A stretch of DNA of 15,869 nt from DATLYF01 sp035575095 (GCA_035575095.1 DATLYF010000005.1:1-15869); one strand, 5' to 3'. Numbered from the stretch's first letter, positions 1-7,461 are shown. Program-made: numbers and translations. Notes: generated from the letters alone by a model not told the origin.

Positions 1-35
1 CTTCCCACGCTTCGCGCCTCTCGCAGAGGCCGCGC

Positions 36-63
36 ATTCTACCGCGCCCGCCTTCCCTGTCAA
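36..63 (-). promoter_or_regulatory. Strong sigma70 promoter, probable stable-RNA (rRNA) promoter, distal of two
   Basis: On the minus strand a perfect -35 TTGACA (58-63) and a -10 TAGAAT (36-41) are separated by 16 bp, a spacing usual for rRNA promoters. A GC-rich discriminator (GCGCGG) follows. A small GCCTC/GAGGC hairpin lies just downstream at 16-30. The promoter points left out of the window, so the transcript is not seen. A 16S rRNA operon is the likely target because tyrS lies next to rRNA in pseudomonads (from memory); a tRNA operon is the alternative. Confidence 0.72.
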
Positions 64-129
64 CCCCCGCTACCACCGCCAGGCCTCCCGCCTCGCCGCC
101 CCCCAGCTCATCGCCAGAAAGAGGCGCGA

Positions 130-157
130 ATTATAAGGGTCCTCCAAGAGCGGTCAA
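130..157 (-). promoter_or_regulatory. Strong sigma70 promoter, probable stable-RNA (rRNA) promoter, upstream of the tandem pair
   Basis: On the minus strand a -35 TTGACC (152-157) and a consensus -10 TATAAT (130-135) are separated by 16 bp, followed by a GC-rich discriminator (TCGCGCC) like that of the promoter 94 bp further on. The 158-213 stretch just upstream is AT-rich in otherwise GC-rich DNA and fits an UP element. Together the two promoters have the layout of tandem rRNA promoters under growth-rate and stringent control. That role is inferred; the hexamers are seen directly. Confidence 0.72.
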
Positions 158-213
158 GCATTCTGTGAAACTTTCTTTACAACCCTAATAAGATCAAAAT
201 TTTATAATTTAGT

Positions 214-1413
214 TCAGTTCACTCTTACCCGAGCGAAGCGGCGCTTGCCCACCTGACAGATCAGCACGCTGCCGGCCTTGAGCTGCAGGCTCTTGTCCTC
301 CACTCGCTCGTTGTCGATGCGCACCGCGCCCTGGTCAATCATGCGCAGGGCCTCAGAGGTGCTGGTAGTAAGCCCGGCCTCCTTGAGCAGATTGGCCACG
401 GCGATCACGCCATCTTGGGACTGCACGTGTATCTCTGGCATATCCTCCGGCAGCGCGCCCTTCTGAAAGCGGGCGATGAAGTTCTCCTTGGCGCGCTGCG
501 CGGCGGCGGCGTCGTGGAAGCGCGCAACCAGTTCCTCGCCGAGCTGGAACTTGACGTCGCGCGGATTCATGCCCTCGTCCACGGCACGCTTCAGCCCCTC
601 GATCTCGCTCATGGAGCGAAAGCTCAGCAGTTCGAAGTAGCGCCACATCAAGGTATCGGAAATGGACATGAGCTTGCCGAACATCTCGTCCGGTGGCTCC
701 TGAATACCGATATAGTTACCCAGGGACTTGGACATCTTCTGCATCCCGTCCACTCCCTCCAGGATGGGCATGGTGAGCACAATCTGTGGCGGCTGACCGT
801 AGTGCTTCTGCAGTTCGCGCCCTACCAGCAGGTTGAACTTCTGGTCGGTACCGCCCAGTTCCACGTCGGCTCGCATCGCCACCGAGTCATAGCCCTGCAC
901 CAATGGGTAGAGGAACTCGTGGATAGCAATGGGACGCTGCTCGGCATAGCGCTTGGCGAAGTCATCGCGCTCCAGCATGCGCGCCACCGTGTAACGCGCT
1001 GCCAGCCGGATCATGCCCTCGGCGCCCAGGGCCTGACACCACTGGGAGTTGAAACAGACTTCGGTCTTCTCCGGATCGAGGATCTTGAACACCTGATCCC
1101 GATAGGTCTGGGCGTTGGCCTGGATTTGTTCGGCTGAGAGCGGCGGCCGTGTAGCATTCTTACCGCTGGGATCACCGATCATGCCGGTGAAATCTCCGAT
1201 CAAGAACATGACGTGATGCCCCAGCTCCTGGAACTGGCGCAGCTTGTTGATCAGCACGGTGTGCCCGAGGTGCAGATCGGGGGCGGTGGGATCGAAGCCA
1301 GCCTTGACCCGCAGCGGCCGGCCCAGCTTGAGGCGCTCCACCAGATCGTCTTCGATCAGCAATTCTTCGGTGCCACGCTTGATCAGGCGCAGCGCTTCTT
1401 CGACAGCATTCAT
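214..1413 (-). CDS. tyrS: Tyrosyl-tRNA synthetase
   Basis: Class I aminoacyl-tRNA synthetase that activates tyrosine with ATP and charges tRNA-Tyr in the cytoplasm. The 399-residue product has the HIGH-type motif HLGH at about 48-51, KMSKS at about 226-230, the conserved VELGGTDQKFN stretch before it, and a C-terminal S4 RNA-binding domain from about 335 to the end. Its length and the DPTAPDLHLGHT signature fit the shorter TyrS group found in Pseudomonas (TyrZ-like), not the roughly 424-residue E. coli type. I chose the ATG at 1413 because a GAGGGTGAT ribosome-binding sequence lies just upstream; an in-frame ATG at 1434 would add seven residues. The gene diverges from anmK, and its 3' end runs into the probable rRNA promoters. 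In the Pseudomonas arrangement I recall, an M23 peptidase gene lies between tyrS and anmK; it is absent here. Confidence 0.97.
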   Translation of the reverse strand: MNAVEEALRLIKRGTEELLIEDDLVERLKLGRPLRVKAGFDPTAPDLHLGHTVLINKLRQFQELGHHVMFLIGDFTGMIGDPSGKNATRPPLSAEQIQANAQTYRDQVFKILDPEKTEVCFNSQWCQALGAEGMIRLAARYTVARMLERDDFAKRYAEQRPIAIHEFLYPLVQGYDSVAMRADVELGGTDQKFNLLVGRELQKHYGQPPQIVLTMPILEGVDGMQKMSKSLGNYIGIQEPPDEMFGKLMSISDTLMWRYFELLSFRSMSEIEGLKRAVDEGMNPRDVKFQLGEELVARFHDAAAAQRAKENFIARFQKGALPEDMPEIHVQSQDGVIAVANLLKEAGLTTSTSEALRMIDQGAVRIDNERVEDKSLQLKAGSVLICQVGKRRFARVRVN

Positions 1414-1513
1414 ATCACCCTCGATCATGCCCATGCTCGACCGCCTGCGGCGAAGATGAAGGATTTTCCGCTAGCATTCCCGCATAACGCAACCGCAATC
1501 GACGGAGCCTGCC

Positions 1514-2623
1514 ATGGAGTTATATCTGGGCCTGATGTCGGGCACCAGTCTGGACGCCATCGACGCCGCCCTGGTGGATTTTGCCGGCGCGCAGCCGCGC
1601 CTGCTGGCGCACCATTCCAGCCCGATCGAGCCGGGACTGCGGCAGGAATTGCTGGCACTGTGCCAACCCGGCTCCCATGAATTGGACCGCCTGGGGCGAC
1701 TGGACGGGATCATGGCACGGCGCTTCGCCGCGACCGCTCTGGAACTGCTGGCGCTCGCCGGGATCGGGCCCGGCCGGGTGCATGCTATCGGCAGCCACGG
1801 TCAGACCGTGCGCCATGCGCCGGCCGCTCCCGAGCCCTATACCGTGCAGATCGGCAATCCCAGCTTGATCGCCGAACTCACCGGCATCCTCACCGTGGCC
1901 GACTTCCGCCGCCGCGACCTGGCCGCCGGCGGGCAGGGCGCACCACTGGCGCCGGGCTTTCACAACGCTTTCTTCCGCCGGACCGGTGAAACCCGGGTAG
2001 TGGTCAACATCGGCGGCATTGCCAATATCAGCATCCTGCCCGGCGATGCGGCGCAGCCAGTGAGCGGCTTCGACACCGGGCCTGGCAACACCCTGCTCGA
2101 CATCTGGGCCGAACGCCACCTGGGCACGCCCCTGGACCGCGATGGCACCTGGGGCGGCAGCGGCCAAGTGATTCCCAAACTGCTAGCGGTATTGCTGGCC
2201 GATCCCTATTTCACCCTGCCCGCCCCCAAGAGCACCGGCCGCGAGCACTTCCACCTGGACTGGCTGGCGGCGCAGCTGGCCATCTGGGGCGGGGCGATAG
2301 AGCCACGCGACGTGCAGGCCACGCTGGCGGCCCTCACGGTGGAATCCATCGCCGCCTCGGTGCGCGTTGCGGCATCGGACTGCCGGCGACTGTTGGTGTG
2401 CGGCGGCGGAGTGCACAATCGGCAGCTCATGACCGGCCTGACGGCCGCATTGCCGGGGGTGGTCGTGGAATCGACGGCCGCTCACGGCATCGATCCGGAC
2501 TTCCTGGAAGCCATGGGTTTCGCCTGGCTGGCACGGGAGACCTTGGCCGGACGGCCGGGCAACCTGCCCGAGGTCACCGGAGCACGAGGACCGCGGGTGT
2601 TGGGGGGGATCTATCCGGCGTGA
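1514..2623 (+). CDS. anmK: Anhydro-N-acetylmuramic acid kinase
   Basis: Phosphorylates and opens 1,6-anhydro-MurNAc, released by lytic transglycosylases, to give MurNAc-6-phosphate in cytoplasmic peptidoglycan recycling. The 369 residues match the family length. Visible family motifs are GLMSGTSLDAID at 6-17, GSHGQTVRH at 93-101, DFRRRDLAAGGQGAPL at 130-145, the NIGGIAN stretch near 165-171, and GFDTGPGN with the likely catalytic Asp187. A GGAG sequence at 1504-1507 supports the ATG at 1514. The gene is divergent from tyrS across about 100 bp in which I see no convincing promoter, and converges on erpA. A lytic transglycosylase that could make its substrate lies at 7323-7964 but is not in the same operon. 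Confidence 0.97.
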   Translation: MELYLGLMSGTSLDAIDAALVDFAGAQPRLLAHHSSPIEPGLRQELLALCQPGSHELDRLGRLDGIMARRFAATALELLALAGIGPGRVHAIGSHGQTVRHAPAAPEPYTVQIGNPSLIAELTGILTVADFRRRDLAAGGQGAPLAPGFHNAFFRRTGETRVVVNIGGIANISILPGDAAQPVSGFDTGPGNTLLDIWAERHLGTPLDRDGTWGGSGQVIPKLLAVLLADPYFTLPAPKSTGREHFHLDWLAAQLAIWGGAIEPRDVQATLAALTVESIAASVRVAASDCRRLLVCGGGVHNRQLMTGLTAALPGVVVESTAAHGIDPDFLEAMGFAWLARETLAGRPGNLPEVTGARGPRVLGGIYPA

Positions 2624-2628
2624 TGACA

Positions 2629-2661
2629 TGCCCCCTCTCCCCTAGGTTAGGAGAGGGGGCA
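2629..2661. repeat. Palindromic GC-rich intergenic repeat (REP-like), copy A
   Basis: A perfect 12-bp inverted repeat, TGCCCCCTCTCC / GGAGAGGGGGCA, flanks a 9-base loop and begins five bases after the anmK stop codon. It is followed by GGGATGAGGG, the tail often seen on the CCCTCTCCC-type dispersed palindromes of gammaproteobacteria. It lies between the convergent ends of anmK and erpA. It lacks a T tract on either strand, so it is not a canonical intrinsic terminator, though the hairpin could protect mRNA 3' ends. Two related segments occur within nasA. Confidence 0.75.
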
Positions 2662-2678
2662 GGGATGAGGGTGAGACA

Positions 2679-3026
2679 TCACACCGAGAACGACGAACCG
2701 CAGCCGCAGGTGGTCACGGCATTGGGATTGCGGATGACGAACTGGGCGCCTTCCAGGCCTTCGGTGTAGTCGATCTCGGCACCCACCAGGTATTGGAAGC
2801 TCATCGGGTCGATGAGCAGCTTCACCCCCTGGTTCTCCACCAAGGTGTCGCCCTCCTCCATGCTCTCATCGAAGGTGAAGCCGTACTGGAACCCGGAGCA
2901 GCCGCCGCCGCTGATGAACACCCGCAGCATCAGGTTGGGGTTGTCCTCTTCCTCGATCAGGGCCTTCACCTTGAGGGCTGCTGCATCGGTGAAGATCAGC
3001 GGGGCTTCTTCCATCATCGCACTCAT
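2679..3026 (-). CDS. erpA: A-type iron-sulfur cluster insertion protein ErpA
   Basis: Small A-type carrier that receives Fe-S clusters from the ISC scaffold and delivers them to apoproteins, including the isoprenoid enzymes IspG and IspH. The 115-residue protein has the three conserved ligands: Cys43 in GGGCSGF, and Cys107 and Cys109 in TCGCGSSF at the C-terminus. The LMLRVFISGGGCSGF and LLIDPMSFQYLVGAEIDY stretches are typical of ErpA rather than IscA. A GGAG eight bases upstream supports the ATG at 3026; Met4 and Met5 are possible later starts. It has its own sigma70-type promoter at 3064-3093, so it need not depend on argC transcription. Confidence 0.95.
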   Translation of the reverse strand: MSAMMEEAPLIFTDAAALKVKALIEEEDNPNLMLRVFISGGGCSGFQYGFTFDESMEEGDTLVENQGVKLLIDPMSFQYLVGAEIDYTEGLEGAQFVIRNPNAVTTCGCGSSFSV

Positions 3027-3063
3027 TTCGTCTCTCCGCGCGTAAGTTTCACATCTGCCGGCA

Positions 3064-3093
3064 ATTATCGATTTTTCCTAGCCAGATGGTCAA
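3064..3093 (-). promoter_or_regulatory. sigma70-type promoter of erpA
   Basis: Minus-strand -35 TTGACC (3088-3093) and -10 GATAAT (3064-3069) are separated by 18 bp. The promoter lies 37 bp upstream of the erpA start in the short gap to the argC stop. No IscR-type palindrome is obvious. Confidence 0.65.
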
Positions 3094-3102
3094 CAATTAC
3101 CC

Positions 3103-4134
3103 TCAGGGCAGCAGGGCGATACCGTCCAGCCCCATCGTCTCGGGCAGGTCGAACATCAGGTTCATGTTCTGCACCGCCTGACCGGCAGCGCCCTTCACCA
3201 GGTTGTCTTCCACCACCAGGATTACCGCCATATCACCGCCTTGGGGTCGATGCACGGCGATGCGGCAGACGTTGGCACCGCGCACGCTGCGGGTCTCGGG
3301 ATGACTACCGGGCGGCAGTACGTCGACGAAGGGCTCGTCGTGGTAACGGCGTTCATAGAGCGCCTGCAGATCCACCGCGGTGTCCAGCAGCCGGGCGTAG
3401 AGAGTGGCGTGAATACCGCGGATCATCGGCGTGAGGTGCGGCACGAAGGTCAGCTCAACCGTCCGCCCGGCGGCCCGCTCCAGCCCCTGGCGGATCTCCG
3501 GCAGGTGACGGTGGCCGGGCACACCGTAGGCTTTGAAGTTGTCGCCGGCCTCGCACAGCAGGGTGTGCACCTCGGCCTTGCGTCCGGCGCCGGAGACTCC
3601 GGACTTGGCATCGGCGATGAGATGCTCCAGGTCGACTAGGCCGGCCTCGATCAGCGGCAGGAAACCGAGCTGCACCGCCGTGGGGTAGCAGCCGGGGTTG
3701 GCCACCAGCCGCGCCGCGCGAATGCGTTCGCGGTTGACCTCGGGCAGGCCGTAGACCGCCTCCTCCAGCAGCTCAGGGCAGGCGTGCGGCATGCCATACC
3801 AGTGCTCCCACACCTGCGCCTCGCGGATACGGAAGTCGGCCGCCAGGTCGATCACCCGCGCGCCCCGCCCCAGCAACTCCGGCACCATTTTCATGGCAGT
3901 GCCGTTGGGGGTAGCGAAGAAGACCACGTCGCAGCCGGCCAGCAGGCCCGGGTCGGGCTCGACGAAGGCCAGTTCCACGCGCCCGCGCAGGTTGGGGAAC
4001 AGTTCGCTGACCTTGAGCCCTTTCTCGGAGCGGGAGGTGATGGCCGCGAGCTGCACCTGGGGATGCCCGGCCAGCAGCCGCAGAAGCTCGACGCCAGTGT
4101 AGCCGGTGCCGCCGACGATGCCTGCCTTGATCAT
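3103..4134 (-). CDS. argC: N-acetyl-gamma-glutamyl-phosphate reductase
   Basis: Third enzyme of arginine biosynthesis: NADPH-dependent reduction of N-acetylglutamyl-5-phosphate to the semialdehyde, in the cytoplasm. The 343-residue protein opens with the dinucleotide-binding loop VGGTGYTG (7-14). It carries the catalytic Cys149 in ANPGCYPT and the GHRHLPEI stretch with the catalytic-type His. The length fits the long (type 1) ArgC group. I chose the ATG at 4134 because the family starts at MIKAGIVGG and a GGCGGAAA ribosome-binding sequence precedes it; an upstream ATG at 4179 would add 15 non-conserved residues. A weak -10-like TATGAT lies at 4175-4180. The 13 bases up to the start codon (GGAAACGTCCATG) are identical to those before nirB. 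Confidence 0.96.
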   Translation of the reverse strand: MIKAGIVGGTGYTGVELLRLLAGHPQVQLAAITSRSEKGLKVSELFPNLRGRVELAFVEPDPGLLAGCDVVFFATPNGTAMKMVPELLGRGARVIDLAADFRIREAQVWEHWYGMPHACPELLEEAVYGLPEVNRERIRAARLVANPGCYPTAVQLGFLPLIEAGLVDLEHLIADAKSGVSGAGRKAEVHTLLCEAGDNFKAYGVPGHRHLPEIRQGLERAAGRTVELTFVPHLTPMIRGIHATLYARLLDTAVDLQALYERRYHDEPFVDVLPPGSHPETRSVRGANVCRIAVHRPQGGDMAVILVVEDNLVKGAAGQAVQNMNLMFDLPETMGLDGIALLP

Positions 4135-4178
4135 GGACGTTTCCGCCGTGTTCGATGAATGGAAAGAATGAAACATCA

Positions 4179-4213
4179 TAAAAGCCGGCTTGGTCGAGGG
4201 AAACCCTCGCCGG
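4179..4213 (-). terminator. Possible intrinsic terminator after the Nudix gene
   Basis: On the minus strand a hairpin built on CGAGGG / CCCTCG with a three-base loop (4195-4209), extendable by CCGG pairing at 4185-4188 and 4210-4213, is followed directly by TTTTAT. It lies about 105 bp beyond the stop of the Nudix hydrolase and upstream of argC, where it would separate the two minus-strand genes. The short T run makes it a weak candidate. Confidence 0.4.
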
Positions 4214-4316
4214 AGCAGCCTTTATCGCGATGCCGCATCCGCTGCAATGGGGTCTTGTCGGAGCGGGGCATGCGGGCCATGTAGGTGCTGAAGCAGCGGA
4301 CGCCCTGAGCCCGCCT

Positions 4317-5240
4317 TCAGGCCCGCCCCAGGGCCCGCGACCACAGCCCGCGGTCGCGCAGCCCGGCCTGCAGCGCCAGGTACTCGGGATGCTCGGGGGC
4401 GATGCAGCCGTGGCGGATGAGAAAATCGATCACCACCAGGGCGCAGTTGAACTTGAAGGCGTCGCTATCGCGCACCGTCTCGATGACCTGCTCGATCGGC
4501 CAGAGGTAGAACCCCTCCACCTCGCCGTCCACGTTCACCGGCGTGAAGTCCTCGGGCAGCTCCAGATCGAAGCAGTAGATCACATCCGGACGCAGGCCCT
4601 GCTCGGTCTCCAGGCAGTAGCCGATCGCCCCCACCGGCCGTACCCGCCGCGCCAGGACCTCGGGGATGCCGGCCTCCTCCTGGCATTCCTTGACCATGTT
4701 GTCGAACAGCCCCAGCCCCACCGGCTGGCCGCCCGCCACCACTTGGTCCAGCTTGCCGGGATCGGTGGGCTTGCTCATGGAACGCTTGCCCACCCACAGA
4801 TACAGCTCATCGCCGCGGCACACGTAGCCGTTTAGGTGCACGCCGTAGCCGGGCACGCCGAACAGCGGCACGGCGGCCCGCTCCAGGGTGAGCAGGGGCG
4901 CTTCGTGGAAGGCGGCGTTGATTGGGTATTCCTCATCGCGCCAACCCGGTACCCGGCCCGCGGCGCGCAGTTCCGCCAGCACGGCGCGCAACGCCGCGCT
5001 ACGCGCCGCCACCGGATCGGGCGCCCGGTCCAGATCCTGGTGCAGCCAGACGCCCTGGCTGTTCACCCGGAACACCTCCGGCCAGCGGCTCAGGGTCTCG
5101 GCGAAGCCGTGCTTGACGAAACCGAGATGCTGCCCGGCGACATAGAAGGGACGGAAGTGGGCAGGATCGTGGCGGTTGGCTTCGCGGACGCGATCGAGGA
5201 AACTCACGGGCAGAACTCCCTGGCGGATGGCTGCCTCCAT
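4317..5240 (-). CDS. DUF4743 domain-containing Nudix hydrolase
   Basis: Two-part protein of 307 residues. The N-terminal part (about 12-130) resembles the DUF4743 domain found ahead of Nudix domains in the Tnr3-like family, with FLDRVREAN and the FRPFYVAGQHLGFV and FAETLSRWPEVF stretches. The Nudix fold follows (about 130-300). In its Nudix box Gly170 and KECQEEAGI (184-192) are present, so the metal-binding Glu185, Glu188 and Glu189 are kept, but the usual first Glu is Leu176 and the Arg is Lys184. Relatives hydrolyse nucleoside-diphosphate-linked compounds, possibly thiamine pyrophosphate derivatives; the substrate here is not known. I chose the ATG at 5240 because earlier ATGs (to 5291) would overlap the divergent DUF3750 start. 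The ribosome-binding site (GGTGGGG) is weak, so the start is uncertain. Confidence 0.82.
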   Translation of the reverse strand: MEAAIRQGVLPVSFLDRVREANRHDPAHFRPFYVAGQHLGFVKHGFAETLSRWPEVFRVNSQGVWLHQDLDRAPDPVAARSAALRAVLAELRAAGRVPGWRDEEYPINAAFHEAPLLTLERAAVPLFGVPGYGVHLNGYVCRGDELYLWVGKRSMSKPTDPGKLDQVVAGGQPVGLGLFDNMVKECQEEAGIPEVLARRVRPVGAIGYCLETEQGLRPDVIYCFDLELPEDFTPVNVDGEVEGFYLWPIEQVIETVRDSDAFKFNCALVVIDFLIRHGCIAPEHPEYLALQAGLRDRGLWSRALGRA

Positions 5241-5277
5241 GGTAGCAGCCCCACCGCCCGCCACAACGGAGTCGCCC

Positions 5278-6054
5278 ATGGCCATCCTCACCCTGCGCCC
5301 GCGCCGCTGGTCGCGGCGCTTGTGCCTAATCTTGCTGCTGTTCTATGGCCTGCCACTGCTCGGCTCCACCGGCTATTGGCTGCTGGCCGACCACCCCCAG
5401 GACTGGCGCACGGCGCGGCGCGACAGCACCTCCCAGGCGCCCGACCCGCGCTACACCCGTGAGGCGGTGCTTCAGGTCTACGCCGGGCGCGCCTTCCGCT
5501 GGCGCGGCATCTTCGCCGTGCATACCTGGATCGCAGCCAAACCCACCGGCGCTGACCACTACACCCGCTTCGAGGTGATCGGCTTCGGCGTAGCCGAGGG
5601 CGCGCCGGCTGTGCGGGTGCGACCAGGTGTGCCGGACGGTTACTGGTTCGGCAGCCGCCCGACGCTATTGCGCGAGCTGCGCGGCCCGCAGGTCGACGGT
5701 CTGATCGCGCGTCTGCATGCCGCCGCCGCGCGCTATCCCTACAACCATGAGTACCGCCTCTGGCCCGGCCCCAACAGCAACACCTTCACCGCTTATCTGG
5801 CGCGGGAGGTGCCGGAGCTGGGCCTGGATCTGCCGGCCAACGCCATCGGCAAGAACTACATCGCCGGCGGCGGATTGCTGACGACCGCCCCCAGCGGCAG
5901 CGGGATGCAATTCTCCCTATACGGCCTGCTCAGCCTGACGCTCGGCTGGGGGGAAGGGGTGGAGCTCGACTTGCTGGGACTGGCTGCAGGTCTGGACTTC
6001 AACCGCCCGGCGTTGCGCTTGTCGGGCGTTGGCCGGATCGGCTTCACCGACTGA
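5278..6054 (+). CDS. DUF3750 domain-containing membrane-anchored protein
   Basis: The 258-residue protein has basic residues (RPRRWSRRL) at 6-14 and then one hydrophobic segment at about 15-33 (a signal anchor or uncleaved signal peptide), so most of it should face the periplasm. The rest matches my memory of the DUF3750 family: AVHTWIAAKP, HYTRFEVIGFG, the PNSNTF motif and a C-terminal LPANAIGKNY stretch. The invariant-looking His, Asn and Lys residues suggest an enzyme, but no activity is known to me. A GGAG at 5268-5271, six bases before the ATG at 5278, fixes the start; an in-frame ATG at 5176 would run antisense into the Nudix gene. The gene diverges from the Nudix gene and converges on the HAD gene with a 15-bp gap, so it stands alone. 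Confidence 0.8.
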   Translation: MAILTLRPRRWSRRLCLILLLFYGLPLLGSTGYWLLADHPQDWRTARRDSTSQAPDPRYTREAVLQVYAGRAFRWRGIFAVHTWIAAKPTGADHYTRFEVIGFGVAEGAPAVRVRPGVPDGYWFGSRPTLLRELRGPQVDGLIARLHAAAARYPYNHEYRLWPGPNSNTFTAYLAREVPELGLDLPANAIGKNYIAGGGLLTTAPSGSGMQFSLYGLLSLTLGWGEGVELDLLGLAAGLDFNRPALRLSGVGRIGFTD

Positions 6055-6069
6055 GGTCGGTCACTCGAT

Positions 6070-6825
6070 TCACAAGGGCCGGATACCGTGCACGTCGGCC
6101 AGCACCACGTCGGCGTGGCGGCGCAGCGTCTCCGCCTCGCCGGTGCCGGAGAGTACCGCCACCCGCGCTGCCACGCCGGCATTGCGGCCGGTATCCATGT
6201 CGCACACCGAATCGCCCACCATGATCATGCGCCGCGGCTCCACCGCCAACACCCGGCCCAGGTGGTACAGCCCTTCCGGCGAGGGCTTGTTGGGAATGGG
6301 ATCGTCGCCGCACACCAGCAGATCGACGCAGTCTTCGATGCCGAGAATGGGCAGCGTGGCCCGGGTGGCGGCACGGTCGTCGGAGGTGGCCAGGGCGATG
6401 CGCACCCCGGCCTCGCGCAGAGCGCGGCACAGCCCTGCCACATCGCCGATGGGCCGGACCATGTCGTGGGTGGGCAGGGCCGCCAACACGCTGCGGAAGC
6501 ACTCGCCAGCCAGGCGCTCGGCCTCGTGCCAGCCCACACCGTGCTGATACAGCACCACCGCGGTGACGGTGTTGAGCTTGGGCATGGAGGCTACCGCCAG
6601 CGGGCTGTCGGCCCGGGTGCGCGCGCTGTCGAGATCGAAGCCCAGGCTGCGCAGCAGATCGTCGCGCAGACGCAGCGAATCCGCTCCCAGATCGGTGAGG
6701 ATGGCGTCCACATAGCGCAGCGCCTTGCGCCCCCACAGATAGTGGAAATCGATCAGGGTGCCGTCCTTGTCGAACACCACCAGATCGATGTCCAGCTGCC
6801 GTTCTCCCAGACGCACCTTGGCCAT
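6070..6825 (-). CDS. HAD-superfamily phosphatase
   Basis: Phosphoglycolate-phosphatase-like hydrolase of 251 residues, cytoplasmic. All four HAD motifs are visible: FDKDGTLID with nucleophile Asp19 and acid Asp21; LATSDD (145-150); Lys180 in NKPSPEGL; and GDSVCDMDTGRNAG with Asp205 and Asp209. The helical insert between motifs I and II (about 30-130) is a C1 cap of the size usual for small-molecule phosphatases. The substrate cannot be told from sequence. The gene stands alone: it converges on the DUF3750 gene and diverges from the DUF4124 gene. A weak promoter-like pair (TTGCTC, 16 bp, TACCCT) can be read upstream on the minus strand. The start at 6825 follows a poor ribosome-binding sequence. 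Confidence 0.88.
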   Translation of the reverse strand: MAKVRLGERQLDIDLVVFDKDGTLIDFHYLWGRKALRYVDAILTDLGADSLRLRDDLLRSLGFDLDSARTRADSPLAVASMPKLNTVTAVVLYQHGVGWHEAERLAGECFRSVLAALPTHDMVRPIGDVAGLCRALREAGVRIALATSDDRAATRATLPILGIEDCVDLLVCGDDPIPNKPSPEGLYHLGRVLAVEPRRMIMVGDSVCDMDTGRNAGVAARVAVLSGTGEAETLRRHADVVLADVHGIRPL

Positions 6826-7014
6826 GCTCGTACCTGCATCCTCGCGCTGTCGTCAGCGGCACACCGGCCGCGCCAGCACAGGGTAGGCGATCGCGGCGCC
6901 GGAGCAATGGGTGAAAACTTAAGCAAAACCCAACGAAATCCTTGGGCACTGGAAATGTCGCGTCGCTGGTGCGACAGTTAGGCACAGGGATTTCATTGCT
7001 ACAAGGAGGTTGTC

Positions 7015-7461
7015 ATGCGCCGGGCGCTGCTGCTCGCATTACCGCTGCTTCAAGCTTGGCCGGCTTGGGGACAGGTCTACCGCTGGCAGGATGCCGACGG
7101 CCGAGTGCACTACGGTGACCGACCACCGACGACGGCGGCGCAGCCCCTGGAGCTGGAGGCTCTGGGCAACGGCGCGTTGATCGACGGCGGCTTGCGCCCC
7201 GGCGAGCGCCGCTGGCTGGAGCAGATTCAGCGTGCCGAACGGGAATACCTGCGAGAACGGGACCGCGCGGAGACACGCCGCGCCCGCACAGAACAGCAGG
7301 CGGAACAGGAGCGGGAGCGGCAATGCCGGCGTTACAGCGAGTTACTGGAACAGGTGCGGACCCGGTTGCGGCGTGGCTACCGGCCCCAGGAGGATGCCCG
7401 CCTGCACGATCAGGAATCGCGCTACGCCGCCGAGCGCTCGCGCTGGTGCCAGCCATCCTGA
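7015..7461 (+). CDS. DUF4124 domain-containing periplasmic protein
   Basis: The 148-residue protein starts with a clear signal peptide (about 1-19, cleavage near AWG/Q). The DUF4124 motif follows at once, VYRWQDADGRVHYGDRPP (21-38), which is typical of small exported proteins of gammaproteobacteria. The remainder from about 60 is rich in Glu, Arg and Gln and probably forms a helical or coiled-coil stretch, with two Cys residues (in QCRRY and RWCQ) that could pair. Its function is unknown. The ribosome-binding site AAGGAGGT at 7003-7010 is a full match to the 16S rRNA tail, so translation should be efficient. A 6-bp stem (TGTCGC/GCGACA, 6956-6976) lies upstream. Its 3' end overlaps the lytic transglycosylase gene by up to 139 bp in another frame. 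Confidence 0.85.
   Translation: MRRALLLALPLLQAWPAWGQVYRWQDADGRVHYGDRPPTTAAQPLELEALGNGALIDGGLRPGERRWLEQIQRAEREYLRERDRAETRRARTEQQAEQERERQCRRYSELLEQVRTRLRRGYRPQEDARLHDQESRYAAERSRWCQPS

Noticed and set aside
2629..2678. Palindrome after anmK as an intrinsic terminator
   Set aside because: No T tract follows the stem on either strand; a dispersed palindromic repeat explains it better.
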